This document shows, piece after piece, positions 13,017-24,537 of a DNA stretch of 64,000 bases; position 1 is the first letter of the stretch, and each line of letters opens with the position of its first letter. The stretch comes from Sipunculus nudus. Its lineage: Eukaryota; Annelida; Sipuncula; Golfingiida; Sipunculidae. The notes below the pieces were generated by a model that was not told the DNA's origin, did no database searches, and saw only the letters and a list, made by a program, of their open reading frames with translations. Position numbers and translations under genes: made by a program. Where the stretch lies: positions 66,380,618 through 66,444,617 of the forward strand of contig CM049317.1 of NCBI GenBank assembly GCA_026874595.1, in the 5' to 3' direction.

Positions 13017-13165
13017 GTGTGGTAGGATGCAGCCAAGTGGTTAAAGCATTGAACTTTGAAGCTCATGGTCAAAAAAGTTGTTGCAGCGGTTGCCTGTCAG
13101 GTGTTTGTGGTGCATTCTGATTTTAGTCTTATTTTAAATAGGGCCTGTCTCTGGGTGTTTTTAAT
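13017..13165 (+). repeat. tRNA-derived SINE remnant (left arm)
   Basis: The segment agccaagtggttaaagcatt resembles a polymerase III A box and tRNA 5' half (compare the right-arm copy gcccagtggttaaggcattg). It is followed about 55 bases later by a B-box-like ggttgcctgtc. The right arm has the same element on the opposite strand at about 34140-34300, so the insertion predates the inverted duplication. Confidence 0.4.
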
Positions 13166-13472
13166 CTGGGACTAATGAAAAGTAATTAGTATGCTACCCG
13201 TGGCAAGAAGCTGGCGTGAGATGGCAGGTAACATTTCCTCAAATCACATGACTTACACCAGTATTCTTGGAAATGAGACTCATTGTAATTTTTAAGTTAA
13301 TTACTTTCTAGTTTATCTTAGTTTTCACGGATTTTGTGATAACTTGACTATTCCAGCTTTGAAAATATTTCCAATTTCCAAAAAAAGCAATGCTGATAAA
13401 TATGTATCAAGCTGATAGAAACTCACTTGGTACTTTAGATAAGCTTTTGTTTTTTAAATAAATTCAATGTTT

Positions 13473-13766
13473 TTATGATCCAGAATTAGTCCTGTCTCTT
13501 TCAGTCTCATTATACAGTGCTGCATGACTAACATCAGAATCTGACTTTGGTTCTGACTTCAGAGAGTCAGATTGACTTTTAGTCCTGTTATCTGTATCAA
13601 ACAGACGGTACATTTTCAGTTTGATCGGTTCAGGTGGGGTTGGCCAAATATCATATGATTGACTTTCCTCACTAAAAACAGTGCTAAAAGTAACTTTAGC
13701 ATTGTTTTGGGTTTCTGAATTCCCACTAGGTGGACAAATACCCAAATTCCCCCACGGTTCAGTTGC
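13473..13766 (-). pseudogene. MTPAP: MTPAP copy B C-terminal tail beyond a premature stop
   Basis: After the in-frame TAA at 13767-13769, the minus strand stays open in the same frame to a TAA at 13473-13475. It begins near the ATEPWG motif, which corresponds to the RPWG/LLLP region of vertebrate MTPAP, continues through CPPSGNSETQNNAK and ends in a polar tail rich in SDS and KSEPKSDSD. The right-arm copy has the same tail. The tail is evidently former coding sequence now separated by the stop. Confidence 0.6.
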
Positions 13767-14008
13767 TTAGCCGGTCCTGCATGAAGTTTGCTCAAGTGTG
13801 TGTAAACTTTCCTCGCAACATTTCTGAAAGTGTCTAAGATCTGTTTCCTTGACGTTATTGCATGCATTAATTTCTGGTTCGACTGGGTTTAGGATGTGTA
13901 ATGCACAGGCTTCTGGGATATCTACTGCACTGCCCTGTATCACAGAAAGCCCCTTCTCTGTAAAGTCAAAGTCTCTGTAAAAGTCGAAGAAACCTCTCAG
14001 CAGATCCT
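13767..14008 (-). pseudogene. MTPAP: MTPAP copy B last conserved exon, truncated by TAA
   Basis: The acceptor tacttttgcag is followed by an exon whose product begins EDLLRGFFDFYRDFDF and includes LHILNPVEPEINACNNV. This parallels the family's LLKEFFEYFGNFAFD and IQNPFETSLNISKNV segments. The reading frame ends at TAA directly after SCRTG. The right-arm copy has GAA at the same codon, so a G-to-T change created the stop ahead of a conserved stretch. Together with upstream frameshifts this marks copy B as non-functional. Confidence 0.7.
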
Positions 14009-14756
14009 CTGCAAAAGTACAAGTATTTTGTTAACAATTATTATGAGTTTTTTAGATCTCTGAAAAATACAAGTTATCTCAATTATTATGAGTCTCTATG
14101 CCGTATATGAAATACTCTCCAGAAAATAACTATAAAATTAGGTGAAATTGATGGCTGAATTATCTCAAAGTGAAGGAACAGATCAAAAACATCAGAAATC
14201 CACTCAGATGTTTTATATATGTCATTGTGTTCTGTGTAGTAAAAGAAATGATATAACAGGCCTCTGTTAAACTGACTAGTATATTTTAAGCAATACAATT
14301 ATGAAAAAATATGGATCCTTTAAGTTCATTTGGACTTTTAGATTTGTAAAGTACACACAGAAGTCCACAGAAATTTTGGACTCGAGGACTCGGAAGAAAT
14401 TACAAGGAACCTGGTACTTCTCCCAGCTGTATATGGAAAAAGGTGGGAAAGTATGTAAGTATTCAGATACATTCAGTTATATGATTTAAGACATGTTCAG
14501 AAGAATGCAAATATATCATTAAAATGTCATGGTAATTACATGCCTAGTGTAGCCTTATTAGCACTGAAAGGAACATTTTCCAGGTTGTGCATTCTGTAGT
14601 AGAGGGGGGGGGGGGGGGTTTCTTCCAAGTCGTCCAAAAATACCACAAAAAGTTAATTCAATTAATTCTGCTGTGTCATTGCATAGAATGTGAAAAAAAA
14701 AATTTACAATGGAATCTAAAAATATCCTTTCAAAACAATTATATATATATATATAT

Positions 14757-15516
14757 TGTTACAGAACCTAATATAAACAGATCACGTATGCGAGATGAAC
14801 ACATAATTTTGTAATGGAGATAAAAAAAATCAGATCCTGTAACACTAGGCAGCGTGAAATGTCTAGGGAAATGAATAATGAAGTCAATGGTTTTTTGTTA
14901 ACAAATAACTATAATTTATTCTTAAAACAACCTTACATTACAATACACTAAATCAATACAATTTTAACAGTATATCAGCGGTATAACAACAAATCAATAC
15001 AATCACACAGAAAAAAAACAAAACAATGTGCACAGTACCTGGTACCACCATCGAAACAACGATAAGTTCTTTAAATGTATAATCTCGGAGAATGACAGTC
15101 CAGTGTAAAGCTCTGTAACAATCCCGAAAGAATACTGAAGTCTAAACAAGACTCGTCACAAAATTAAGGAGAATGTCTTAAGAAAATCTATAATTGCGCA
15201 CTCATCGGATAAGGTCCCAGAAACTGACACACACGCTTCTGCGTCCGTTGGAAATCTTCTCTGCTGTCTCTCTCTGCTGTAAAACACAGCCCCCTTATAT
15301 ACCTTTTCACCTCAAGCCGAGAAGCTTCTATTTCTCGAAGATTCGAAGAATCTTACACAACACAGTAAACATGCGTTACAGGAATCATCTTGAAGAACAT
15401 CGCTGTGTGTGTCTCTACGTACCAGGGTCCACACGTGACCTCGGCCAGGCGAGAAAGCCCCTAGCTAGCATGACAACGAGAGTTCAACCAGTACGGATTA
15501 AACTAAGAATGTAACA
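14757..15516 (-). mobile_element. Solo LTR candidate (760 bases)
   Basis: The element runs TG...CA. On the minus strand it begins TGTTACATTCTTAG and ends GGTTCTGTAACA. Inside, in minus orientation, are a TATA-like tatataaggggg (about 15290-15302) and downstream an AATAAA (about 14912-14918), in the order expected for U3-R-U5. The right arm, at about 31030-31050, lacks the whole block, giving an empty site, so it inserted after the inverted duplication. The flanks are TA-rich, and the 5-base target duplication (tatat/tatca) is imperfect. No internal retrotransposon coding sequence is present, hence solo. Confidence 0.5.
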
Positions 15517-16519
15517 TATCATATATCTGTTGCACCTGTTCCTCTTGTGAAATAAGCTGCTATTTTATCAAGAAAAATGTAAGCAAACATTTTAAGTCTT
15601 TCATTTGATTTTCATGCTGCAATTGTTTAGATTTTTATTTTTTTTTAATAGTATACATAAAGAGCAACAAAAAATGTCTTTGTCAAAAGGAACAAAAGAT
15701 GAAAACAATTATAATTCTGTACACCACATTTCAAAGTACTACGAAAGGCCCATCAAATAATCGATTAATAATACATCACGGTCATTTTACTTCTTTCAAT
15801 CACTTAACATTATTTTCCAATCAATACATACAATTGGAATATATGTTGGCTCCTGATTCAGATATGCCCCAAATATCTAAAATGCCCTGCCCTATATTAA
15901 TTGTTTAATATAGGCCGACTCTTTCTTTAAATTTCATTTCACCTTTTGAAGGTACTTTTGCCATGGATAACCAGTCAAACAGATGAATTTGGCTGGATCC
16001 ACAACCAGATTCAGATGAAATTTTATGGATCTTACCAAAAATATAATCAGTTATTTTTTGGCTTATAGGACAATTTTTGGCTTATCAGTAGGCTCTTTTG
16101 AAGAAACTGTGTTAACCAAAAGACAAGCAATCTCAGACGAACACATATTTGGCAAATACACTGGCAGAGATATTACATATAACCAGCTTCAGATAAAAAT
16201 AGAGGTTAGGTTTAAGGCACTACATGCGACAATATTGACCTCGTATGAATAATTGTTATATTGATATTTAGTAGAAATTTACCCATTTTGTCCACTCAGA
16301 AATTTCTTTTAAAAAAATAAAATACAACATTTTGTAAACATTTGTTTTGTTATCATGTGCTTTTTGCCTGTTAACCAAAACTACTTCAGTTTGATATTGC
16401 CATGTTTTCCCTGAATAACAAAAAGGTAAAAAAATAAATTGCCCTCCTCACAGATTTCTGACAAAAAGTACCTGAGAAGCCAACCTTTTTAGCCTTTAAT
16501 TGAGCATCAACCGCCTCAC

Positions 16520-16718
16520 CTGTTAGCTCAAGTAGATGGTTGATAGATGGCAGCACTGAGCTGATCTGTAGATAGTAGATCACCAATAATATCAGGATGA
16601 CGTTGGACAGCCATGGCCCGAGAGCACTGCGTGTGACCTGATGTGACCTGGCCCAATGACGTATTGTGAACACCACTCACCTAGTGTCCATACAATCTCT
16701 GACATCTGAACGGAAGTG
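16520..16718 (-). pseudogene. MTPAP: MTPAP copy B central exon with 22-base deletion
   Basis: Bounded by acceptor ctgtttcag and donor gtgagg, the exon encodes FTIRHWARSHQVTRSALGPW and IYYLQISSVLPSINHLLELTG. This corresponds to the MTPAP segment FSVRCWARAHSLTSS...TMMVIFFLQ...LPTLDSL of the poly(A) polymerase central domain. Compared with copy C, 22 bases are missing just upstream, where copy C reads EIDSRVRPQ. The frame of the upstream part (SVQMSEIVWTLGE) therefore runs out of register, and a TGA directly precedes the VVFTI frame. Confidence 0.75.
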
Positions 16719-17600
16719 CTGAAACAGTGATACATGACAGATAAAAGTAAATATGTTTCAGACACTGATAACTGAATAAGAATACCAATAAAGAATTACA
16801 CACAGATACTTATATATTGATATACCTGTATTTTTCTTTGTTTTCAGATTGAGTGCTGATTCTCTGATTTTTTTTATATTGAGCTACAATTTGTAATGTG
16901 CAGGAAACAGCTGCAGTCACCATATAATCCTTTTGTGTTAATTCTTCACTAATGACCCCATGTTATTATTATGAGATCTGTACAGTGAATTTTTTTTCAA
17001 TAGGATGGATGGTCATTGCAGTGGTTCTTTGTATGACTGGTGTTACAACTCAAAGTATGGCTTAAGTGCTGGTGGGTCAAACATGCTTCCGCAATTTTGA
17101 TGCACATAAATAAAGATACAGTGATAATAATATGTAATGTAAACCAAGCTAGAGACAGATCAAAATCATAACTTAGTTGGCCTGGGAAATGAAAAACTGC
17201 CTCTAAAATCTGTTATTTCACTCTTTGGTAAAAGACAGTAACCGCACAAGCTCCTATTGTTCTTAACCTTTCCTCCAGCTGCCAAGACACATTTATATAA
17301 AAGTCACACAAATATATGAATAGACATACAAAACAAGGGACTCATGGGTCACGGCGCTCAGCTGTTATATATGATCACAAAATATGATTTGGAAGAGGAG
17401 GTAGGCAAATGCTTGTTTTATGTGATAATAAAAGATCTATTATGAGTTGATAATATCCTTGGAGATAGGGAAGAGGATTGATGTCATTTAAATTATTGAC
17501 AGTTGGAAATGGTGTGCTATTATCACACAGGTTTTGACTTGGTCCTAAAAGTTAACCTACATTGCAGCAGAATTATTTGAAAACTTAAACTATTTATTAA

Positions 17601-19176
17601 CTAGAGACCCATGAGTCACGTTGCTCAGCTGAATTATGACAGATATAATTGTATCACCATTGTTGTATGTAGCTCTGTAAGATTTCATTTTGACAGATGT
17701 ATTTTTTATCTAATTATGTAGTTGAGTTGCAATATTGCCTAAAAGGTCAACTACAGGACATACAGGTGACTGAAGAGGGGCTGGGTAGAGCCTGGGTCTG
17801 ACATGGTCTCATGAAAACTTTAATAAAAGCTACAGATTTTGGCCAATTTCTTTCAATTTACAAAAGTAACAAGCTGAAATCCTTATGTCTGAATAATATG
17901 AAAAATATATCAACAGTGCTTACAGGAAACAAAGATGCTATGGTCAAATTAAAGCAAAATTGCAGGTTTTGATTTTATATTAATGCTAATAACTTATAAA
18001 TTTGAAAAATGCAGAACTAATTTTGGGTATACAATTGAATCATGTTTAAATAATGTTATATACCTTACAAAAATATCTCTAGCTTCAGCAATTCTCATTG
18101 GGAGTAAATATATTTCTTGATTTTTTACAAAGTGCATTATGTTCGGGCCCATAACTTAAAACAATTTTGCAATACTGACATCATTTCTCACATGTGCATA
18201 GAGTATAAATAGAAAAACATGTATATGATCAAAGTCAGATCAGTGGTTTAGGCAGTCTTTAAGTGTAATAAAGGGTTTTTAAATGAAAATTGAAGTTTTT
18301 TCTTAATATCTCAAAGGAATGAAGTTCTAGTAACCAAACTTTTGGTATCGTAGGGGGTTTGGGGGACATCTAACTGTATGACAAATTTTGGGAGCTTAGA
18401 GCTTGCTTGGGAAGCTGGGGAGCAAGCTCTAGCAAACTTCATAACATTTGCTTGATCTAAACAATACTTTACATGGTGCTTGAAAATCTGAATAAAATCT
18501 ACAGTTTTAGATCAACCAGTTTCAAATTTCAGATGTTAGGAGGTGAAATACTTTAGTAACATGCTGTGAAAATTAAATCCAAAGCAATTACAGGGGAAAA
18601 AATGTGCCATGGTCAAATCTAGGCAAAATTAAAGGTACTGATTTAATATTTATGCTAATAACTTATAAAATTTGAAAAATTCGGATCTAATTTTTGGTAT
18701 ACAATTGAATCTTGATTAAAAATAGTTATATACCTGAAAGAGAGTCACTAGCTTTAGCAATTCTCAAGTTAAGGGAGTAAATATATTTCCTGAATGTCTA
18801 CAAAGTATATTATGTTTGGGCATATTACTTCAAGAATTTAAAAAATTGAATTAATTTCTGGTATGTACATAGAAAATATATAGAGGAATTAATATATTAA
18901 AAATGATCAATATCAGGTCGGTGGTTTTGACATTAAGCAGTCTTGAAGTGTAACAATGGGGTTTAAATGGAAAACGGAGGTTTTTCCTTAATAATTCAAA
19001 GGAACGAAGTCCTAGTGACCCAATTTTCGGAATAATAGGATATTTTCGGGACATCTAAAGAATGCTGAATTTCAGATTCAACGGTTTCAAAACGTGCCAG
19101 TTTAACGGACGGACGGACGGCGGACAAAGGACCACGACATTAGCTCAGATGACTTAAAGTCAGCTGAGCTGAAAAG
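17601..19176 (+). mobile_element. CAGCTG-ended repeat, full-length left-arm insertion
   Basis: It starts ctagagacccatgagtcac, with ctcagctg 20 bases on, and ends aaagtcagctgagctgaaaa. The region is absent from the right arm (about 29140-29340). Internally it holds two near-tandem copies of a roughly 600-base unit (about 17970 and 18640; both contain tatgctaataacttataaa and ggcccataac-like blocks). A ggacggacggacggcggac tract lies before the 3' end. No coding capacity is visible. Confidence 0.55.
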
Positions 19177-19996
19177 CAAGACAAAGGTAGAAAAATTAGA
19201 AAAAGGTCAAAAGTAGAATTGACACCATTAATATACCAAATGTTTCATGCACCGTGCAATAATAAAGGGGTATCCAAAAGAAACATTAATTTATTAAGAA
19301 CATATTTAAATAATTTTCATCCGGCGCTCAATTATATTATTGTGATAAAGTGTCCAGTTGCCATTAACACTGAATTATATAACAAGAGCACACATTCTTA
19401 ACACTTTGAAATGGCATGGAACAAATAAAAACAAAGAGGTTGAAAAGAAGGAAAATTAGGACAGCCTGTATATAAACACAAGCATGCTTTCACAGCATTT
19501 AGAACAGCCTGTATATAAGGACAGCCTATGTACAGTCTAACATGTACAGTTGACTACCTGTAAAATGTAGTCAACTGGTTATTACCGGCACTGGTTATCG
19601 GTACCTTGAAATACACTGTTATAATTAAACTCTGTGTAATTGGACCACCTGGCTATTACACATTTCTTAAAATATTCAGAATGACTATAACAAGACCAAC
19701 TGTCTAAAAAGATCACTTGCGACCAGTCCATTAGGTGGGTTGTATTAAACAGGTTCAACACAAGCATGCTTTCACAGCATTTAGGACAGCCTGTATATAA
19801 ACAAAAGCACTCTTTTAATACCAGCATTTTGAAAATGCAAGCTTCAAAGCAAAACAAAACAAGTATAAAATTATACATGTTTTCCGAAAAAAAGTAAAAA
19901 AAAAAAAAAATAGGATGAAGACAACTGAAGTAGGAGAGAACAGGAAAACTAGGATGTCTGGAGAGCTGATCAAGTGTGTATACTACCAATACTCAC

Positions 19997-20206
19997 GGTT
20001 AAAGAAGCTGAGATCACAGTCTATGTCATTGCTGACATGACGCATCTTGACTATGGAAACTCTGGCACGGTAGATTTTGTGGATATTAACGATGTGAGGG
20101 ACAAAATGCTGCAGGATGCGGCCCAGGGTCTCCGCCATAGACTGTGCATGCATATGTTCATCGTCTATTTTCAGCTTGTTCATAAAGCAGAGAGCCCCGT
20201 GTACAA
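19997..20206 (-). pseudogene. MTPAP: MTPAP copy B exon with third catalytic Asp
   Basis: The acceptor ttttgctag and donor gtgagt delimit an exon encoding GALCFMNKLKIDDEHMHAQS, then LGRILQHFVPHIVNIHKI and IDCDLSFF. The family equivalents are [22 protein letters not shown] and FQCDLTT, and the Asp of DCDL is the third metal ligand. Relative to copy C the exon is one base short at its 3' end (AACC versus AGCCC), so it does not join the next exon in frame. No copy of the preceding GS/DxD exon is seen near it. Confidence 0.75.
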
Positions 20207-20739
20207 CTAGCAAAACAAAACAAAATCAAATTATTAGGTGATCTAAAAAAAATCGTAAAATATATCGCAAAAGAAGCGACCGCATTCTTTAACAATGTCC
20301 AACGTCGGTGTAACTCTTAGAGAATCAACTCCTAAGAGACACACCAATGGAGCCGTCAATCATTAGTGGATAACAGCAGCTGGTGTCACAATAACTGTCT
20401 TCGAATGCTGTGTTACTTTCAAAATAAATTTGATATGATGCCATTTGATTTGTTGGTAAAGGTGACATGCGGTTTCTACAATAATGATGAAATTGTTAAA
20501 GCCAATATTTACATGTACCATTTGCTACGGACACTTTAGGACGAAAAATAGGATTAGAAAGGGGTAAAAAATTGGTGTCGCAGACATTACCAAGATAAAA
20601 AAAAACTCCCATCCTAGCCGCCGACGGCGACTGAACAGTTTTCTTACGCAAATAATTTGTTCACAAGATCATTGGCTGTCGAAACAGCTTATTGATTGAG
20701 CTTGATCATGTGCAAACCGATTTTAAACACATTTAGTCT

Positions 20740-20862
20740 CCTTGTAGGATTTTACCCAGAATAAAATACATCAACACTGTAGTTAAGGTTTAAGTCCACC
20801 AAAAATGGCCGAAAGGTCTCAAAAGTAAAATATTAGTATGCCCAGAAGTGAATACCGTGTTC
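20740..20862. repeat. Direct repeat at the 3' end of the Bcl-2-like frame
   Basis: This stretch (blocks attttacccagaataaa, ctgtagttaagg, aagtccaccaaaaatggccga, atattagtatgcccag) recurs in the same orientation at about 21355-21467. It spans the WAY-stop codons and the presumed 3' UTR. Confidence 0.8.
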
Positions 20863-21273
20863 TCCAATAGCATCATGAAAGTCAGCATTCTCTATGTAAA
20901 AATCATCTACTGATTCCTTAATCTTCCCCACTAAGGTGCCTCTCATAACTTCTATCATGGCGGCATCATCGCCGTCTAAATCTATATAAGCACATTCCAT
21001 TGCGAGTGACCAAGCTCGGGTTTTAATGAAGAAAGTCCCTTTGATAGGCTCGATTGAGCTGATAATTCTAGACAGTTTAGCCTGTGACATCACGTACCTG
21101 TTAGACTCCGCTTGGTCCCTCAGGGTGTCAGCTACCTGTTGCAAGAGCTGACTGGCCAGCTTCGGTTCAGTCCGGCTGTGTGCAGCGTTGCATGAATGAG
21201 TGTAGTTCAGTTGTACACATGTATGCTTTATATACTCATCTATTAGTTTATCTGTGAGACATTCGGCAGAAAC
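20833..21273 (-). CDS. Bcl-2-like reading frame (left arm only)
   Basis: A 146-codon open frame on the minus strand ends GEHGIHFWAY-stop. Features resemble a Bcl-2 fold protein. A BH4-like start has LTDKLIDEYIKH. A BH3-like helix has LASQLLQQVADTLRDQAE with the L-x-x-x-A-D pattern. A BH1-like region has TRAWSLAMECAYIDLDG in place of NWGR. A BH2-like end has FHDAIGEHGIHFW, where the family has W-I-x-x-x-G-G-W. BH1 and BH2 are divergent, so the call is tentative. The 5' end is open to a stop at 21274-21276, and no strong acceptor or ATG is obvious, so it may be the last exon of a gene or a retained fragment. It is bracketed by direct repeats and absent from the right arm. Confidence 0.45.
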   Translation of the reverse strand, partial: VSAECLTDKLIDEYIKHTCVQLNYTHSCNAAHSRTEPKLASQLLQQVADTLRDQAESNRYVMSQAKLSRIISSIEPIKGTFFIKTRAWSLAMECAYIDLDGDDAAMIEVMRGTLVGKIKESVDDFYIENADFHDAIGEHGIHFWAY

Positions 21274-21354
21274 CTATCGACTAATCTGCTTTGAATTTTG
21301 TAAATTAATTTGGTTACTTACAAAGGAGGCTTTGTAAGTTGGGACGCTCCCCAT

Positions 21355-21467
21355 ATGAATGATTTTATCCAGAATAAATTACAACAATACTGTAGTTAAG
21401 TTTTAAGTCCACCAAAAATGGCCGAAATGTCTCAAAAGTAAAATATTAGTATGCCCAGTAGTGAGTA
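21355..21467. repeat. Second direct repeat; 3' remnant of another copy
   Basis: This is the partner of 20740-20862. On the minus strand it still reads HYWAY-stop before homology is lost upstream. That implies a second, upstream Bcl-2-like copy reduced to its last codons and 3' flank. Confidence 0.65.
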
Positions 21468-21555
21468 TAATGCCAGTCTTTGGAAAACTTTGTTTCACCG
21501 TGGCGTAACATCTCACTCCCCTTCTCCAGTCTAACCCCCAACTGCCCTCCCCCGC

Positions 21556-21792
21556 ATGTCCAACCTTCTTATCGGATCCCCCATTGGAAGAGCCCATTGT
21601 CTCTATAGGGGTGTATGTATAGGGGCAGATGGAATATCCTATATCCTGACGGGACGTGATTACGGTGAGGTTGCCGTGACCACGCTCAGTCGAGAGACGT
21701 TTCGGTATGGGGAATTTGCGCGACTCATGATACAAGAAAGTTTGTCAAATACAATGTGCATATCTTCTTTCAGAATACAAAAGCAACGTTGA
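21556..21792 (+). CDS. Unassigned ORF, divergent from MTPAP copy B
   Basis: A 78-codon frame contains ILTGRDYGEVAVTTLSRETF. The right arm has a homologous stretch on the opposite strand (25839-26090) whose first part keeps the frame (RIRDNGVVAVTTLS). The two then drift out of register. It lies upstream of both MTPAP copies in divergent orientation. No domain is recognised, and it may be a decayed exon of a neighbour gene. Confidence 0.25.
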   Translation: MSNLLIGSPIGRAHCLYRGVCIGADGISYILTGRDYGEVAVTTLSRETFRYGEFARLMIQESLSNTMCISSFRIQKQR

Positions 21793-23607
21793 TAAATAAA
21801 CATGTTTTCTTAGAAGATTAGCTGTTATAATGAATGATATTTATTATTGTTCTTCTTTTTATATTTTATGCGAGTTTAATACGAAACAAGAAAAATTTAC
21901 TTTATTCAGAATATCTTACTATCCACTTATGACCAATAGTCGTATGTTAGTGAACCCTGGGTATCCACCTCTTGGTTAAATCATTGTGTATGTCCTGAAG
22001 GTGCCTTTTACAGCTACGAATTTTGTTTTTATTGATAATGATTGTTTCTTCTGACCACCTACCATAATGTGTTAATATCAACGTGCTTGCTTTCCATTAT
22101 TCTTTTCGCGTCAAACGATTGAAGGGACTTATGCTCTTTACTTGAATGATAACATATTTAATTACTTGCTGCACAATATTTTCATAGCAGTTATCAGTAT
22201 AAGGGCCAATTAATGTATATGTTTCTGAAATGAGACATAATTCATTATATCATTTTTATGATAAGTTCACGCGGAATACCGTTCGCTCTCTGACGCCGAT
22301 AAATGTACAGGGGTGCCATTTCTTTAAGTAATGTGGACTGTGGTGGTGGAGGGGGATACGACACATTCCCTTGTCACAGGATATACAACATTTAATCCCC
22401 CCCCCCACACACGTACACACATTTTCTCAATACAGTGCAGTTGTAATAAAGTTATCAATGGTGGACTCAGAACCCATTTCTGAGGGTTGCAAATATTATC
22501 AAGGAAGCTGGACTGCCAAGGATATCAGCAGTGGCTGAATGGATTGCGTCTGGGAGAGGATGTCCATGTCTCGTGCGACGGACATTTTTTTTCGTTTTCG
22601 TTCGAAATATAAGCAGTATTGTAAGGATGTGCGTATAAAATATCCAAAAAGTGTTTCTTTAGAAAACAGCAAGAAGTAAAAAAAGACTTGTCCTAACCAT
22701 TCTAATATGTAAAACCTGCAAGTATTTTTTTGAGTGTTTAACGGCCGGGTGTCACAATCACATGGAAACCGGTGCATTATGTCATATCATGTCATTTTGG
22801 TATTTTATTGTATCCGCCAAAACGAAGTTTTGCGAATACAATGTTTTTTTTACCGGGTATTCGTTTCCGGAGAACTCCTCTGAGACTACTGGACTGATTT
22901 TTCCGAAACTTACACCATTAATCGGTCACATGTGAACTGGTGCCTTACCAGTTGGCGTTGACCTCTGACCTTTCCTCTCTGCTTAGCGTCCATTTGTGCG
23001 TCTGTTTCCACACCTAAACCAAAATATCTCGGGAACCTTTCGACCGATCAGGAAATTTTTTTTGTACAAATGTAGCCCTTTGATAACTTTATAAAATACA
23101 CAAAAAATGGTGGCGCGACCTGCAACCATGTTTGCACAGTGTCCATCTGTTCGTCTGCCTTGGGTTAAAATCACTCATATCTCTGCAGTGGTCAGACTAA
23201 TTCACCTGAAATTCGGCATGTGTATACATCCTGGATAGCTTTCTTGATTTTATGATAGGTGGCGCCACCTACTTTCACGTTCCCGCCTACGGACATCCAT
23301 GCATATATCTCCGGACTGGTTTGACGTATCTTTCTGAAAAATTGCATGTGCATAGATCTCAACAAGCTCTTAACTATACGCAAAACTGGTGGCGCCACCT
23401 GCAACCTTTTTTGTACAGCGTCCGTCTGTTTGTCTGCCGTGGGATAAAATCGCTCATATCTCGGCAATGGTTTTGGTTTGAGTATAGTTTGAGATATCGC
23501 ATGCAAACTAAAAACCATGATTTTGCTCTGGTGGCAATAAATATTGGAATTCACTAAGTCTGTGGCCCTCATAAGCCCCAATAATCCCTGTGAATTTAAA
23601 AAAAGAT

Positions 23608-24267
23608 CAAGCATGTTCTTGTTGAGATATTGCGCACTAAAGAACACTAATTGTGCTCTGGCGGCCATATTAGAATTGTGAGTCGAAAGGTATGGGGTCC
23701 TTACAGGTACCAATCATCCCTATGAATATGAGAAAGCTGGGTCCTAATTAAAACATCATACATATAACCTGTGGTTTTCTTTTGTATACAAGGGTTTAAT
23801 ATTCGCCATTTCGTAACAGGGGAATTATTATATTGGGGAGAAGACCGCAAATATTTAATTGAGAATAAAAAGCTGTCCAAAGTATATATATGGCTTTAAG
23901 GAAAATTACAGGGTTTTGGACTTTAACATAAAAATTTCAAGCATGTTCTTGTTGAGATATTGCGCACTAAAGAACACTAATTGTGCTCTGGCGGCCATAT
24001 TAGAATTGTGAGTCGAAAGGTATGGGGTCCTTACAGGTACCAATCATCCCTATGAATATGAGAAAGCTGGGTCCTAATTAAAACATCATACATATAACCT
24101 GTGGTTTTCTTTTGTATACAAGGGTTTAATATTCGCCATTTCATAACAGGGGAATTATTATATTGGGGAGAAGACCGCAAATATTTAATTGAGAATAAAA
24201 AGCTGTCCAAAGTATATATATGGCTTTAAGGAAAATTACAGGGTTTTGGACTTTAACATAAAAATTT
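23608..24267. repeat. 330-base tandem duplication, nearly identical
   Basis: Two consecutive 330-base units each start caagcatgttcttgttgag and end aacataaaaatttc. I see one difference (cgtaac versus cataac, near 24142). The near-identity implies a very recent duplication or an assembly artefact. The unit itself is related to the roughly 142-base tandem units at 42479-42870. Confidence 0.9.
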
Positions 24268-24537
24268 CATATGATCACTGGAACAATAGATTAATGGGGA
24301 AATGTATGGCTAAGGCCACACAAAACTTTTGTTGTTCTAACGAGCCTTGGAACAAACATATGGTGCAAGCAAATCCATGGAACAGTCAATTTTTGCCTGG
24401 CCTTAATAGGGAAGGGCAAAACATAATGATGTCATATCATCGGCGCAGAAACATTGGCCCTTATTATACTGATCACTGGCGATGACAATTTAGTGCAGCA
24501 AATAAGTGTTATGTTCAAGAGACAAGGGTATATATAG

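Larger units (their letters stand above)
9045..22130. repeat. Left arm of a large inverted duplication
   Basis: From about 10780 to 22130 this arm matches the reverse complement of about 25490-36520. Anchors are the MTPAP exons (20206/28369, 16718/29765, 14008/33303), the flanks around 10861-11120 versus 36180-36470, and 21900-22100 versus 25570-25750. The outermost part (9045-10230) matches 36530-37850 in direct orientation instead. A hand count over one exon pair gives about 30 mismatches in 204 bases (about 85% identity), so the duplication is not recent. The arms differ by several arm-specific insertions listed separately. Confidence 0.85.

Noticed and set aside
14301-14480. Possible missing MTPAP exon (between central and last exons) on the minus strand, mirrored at 31330-31460
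   Set aside because: An acceptor-like atatacag and some similarity between arms exist, but the reading frames are not conserved between copies and do not show the expected DG-x-C-T/S-F motif. I treat it as intron.
15194-15514. 106-codon plus-strand ORF
   Set aside because: It lies wholly inside the solo-LTR candidate, antisense to its TATA and polyA signals; likely chance.
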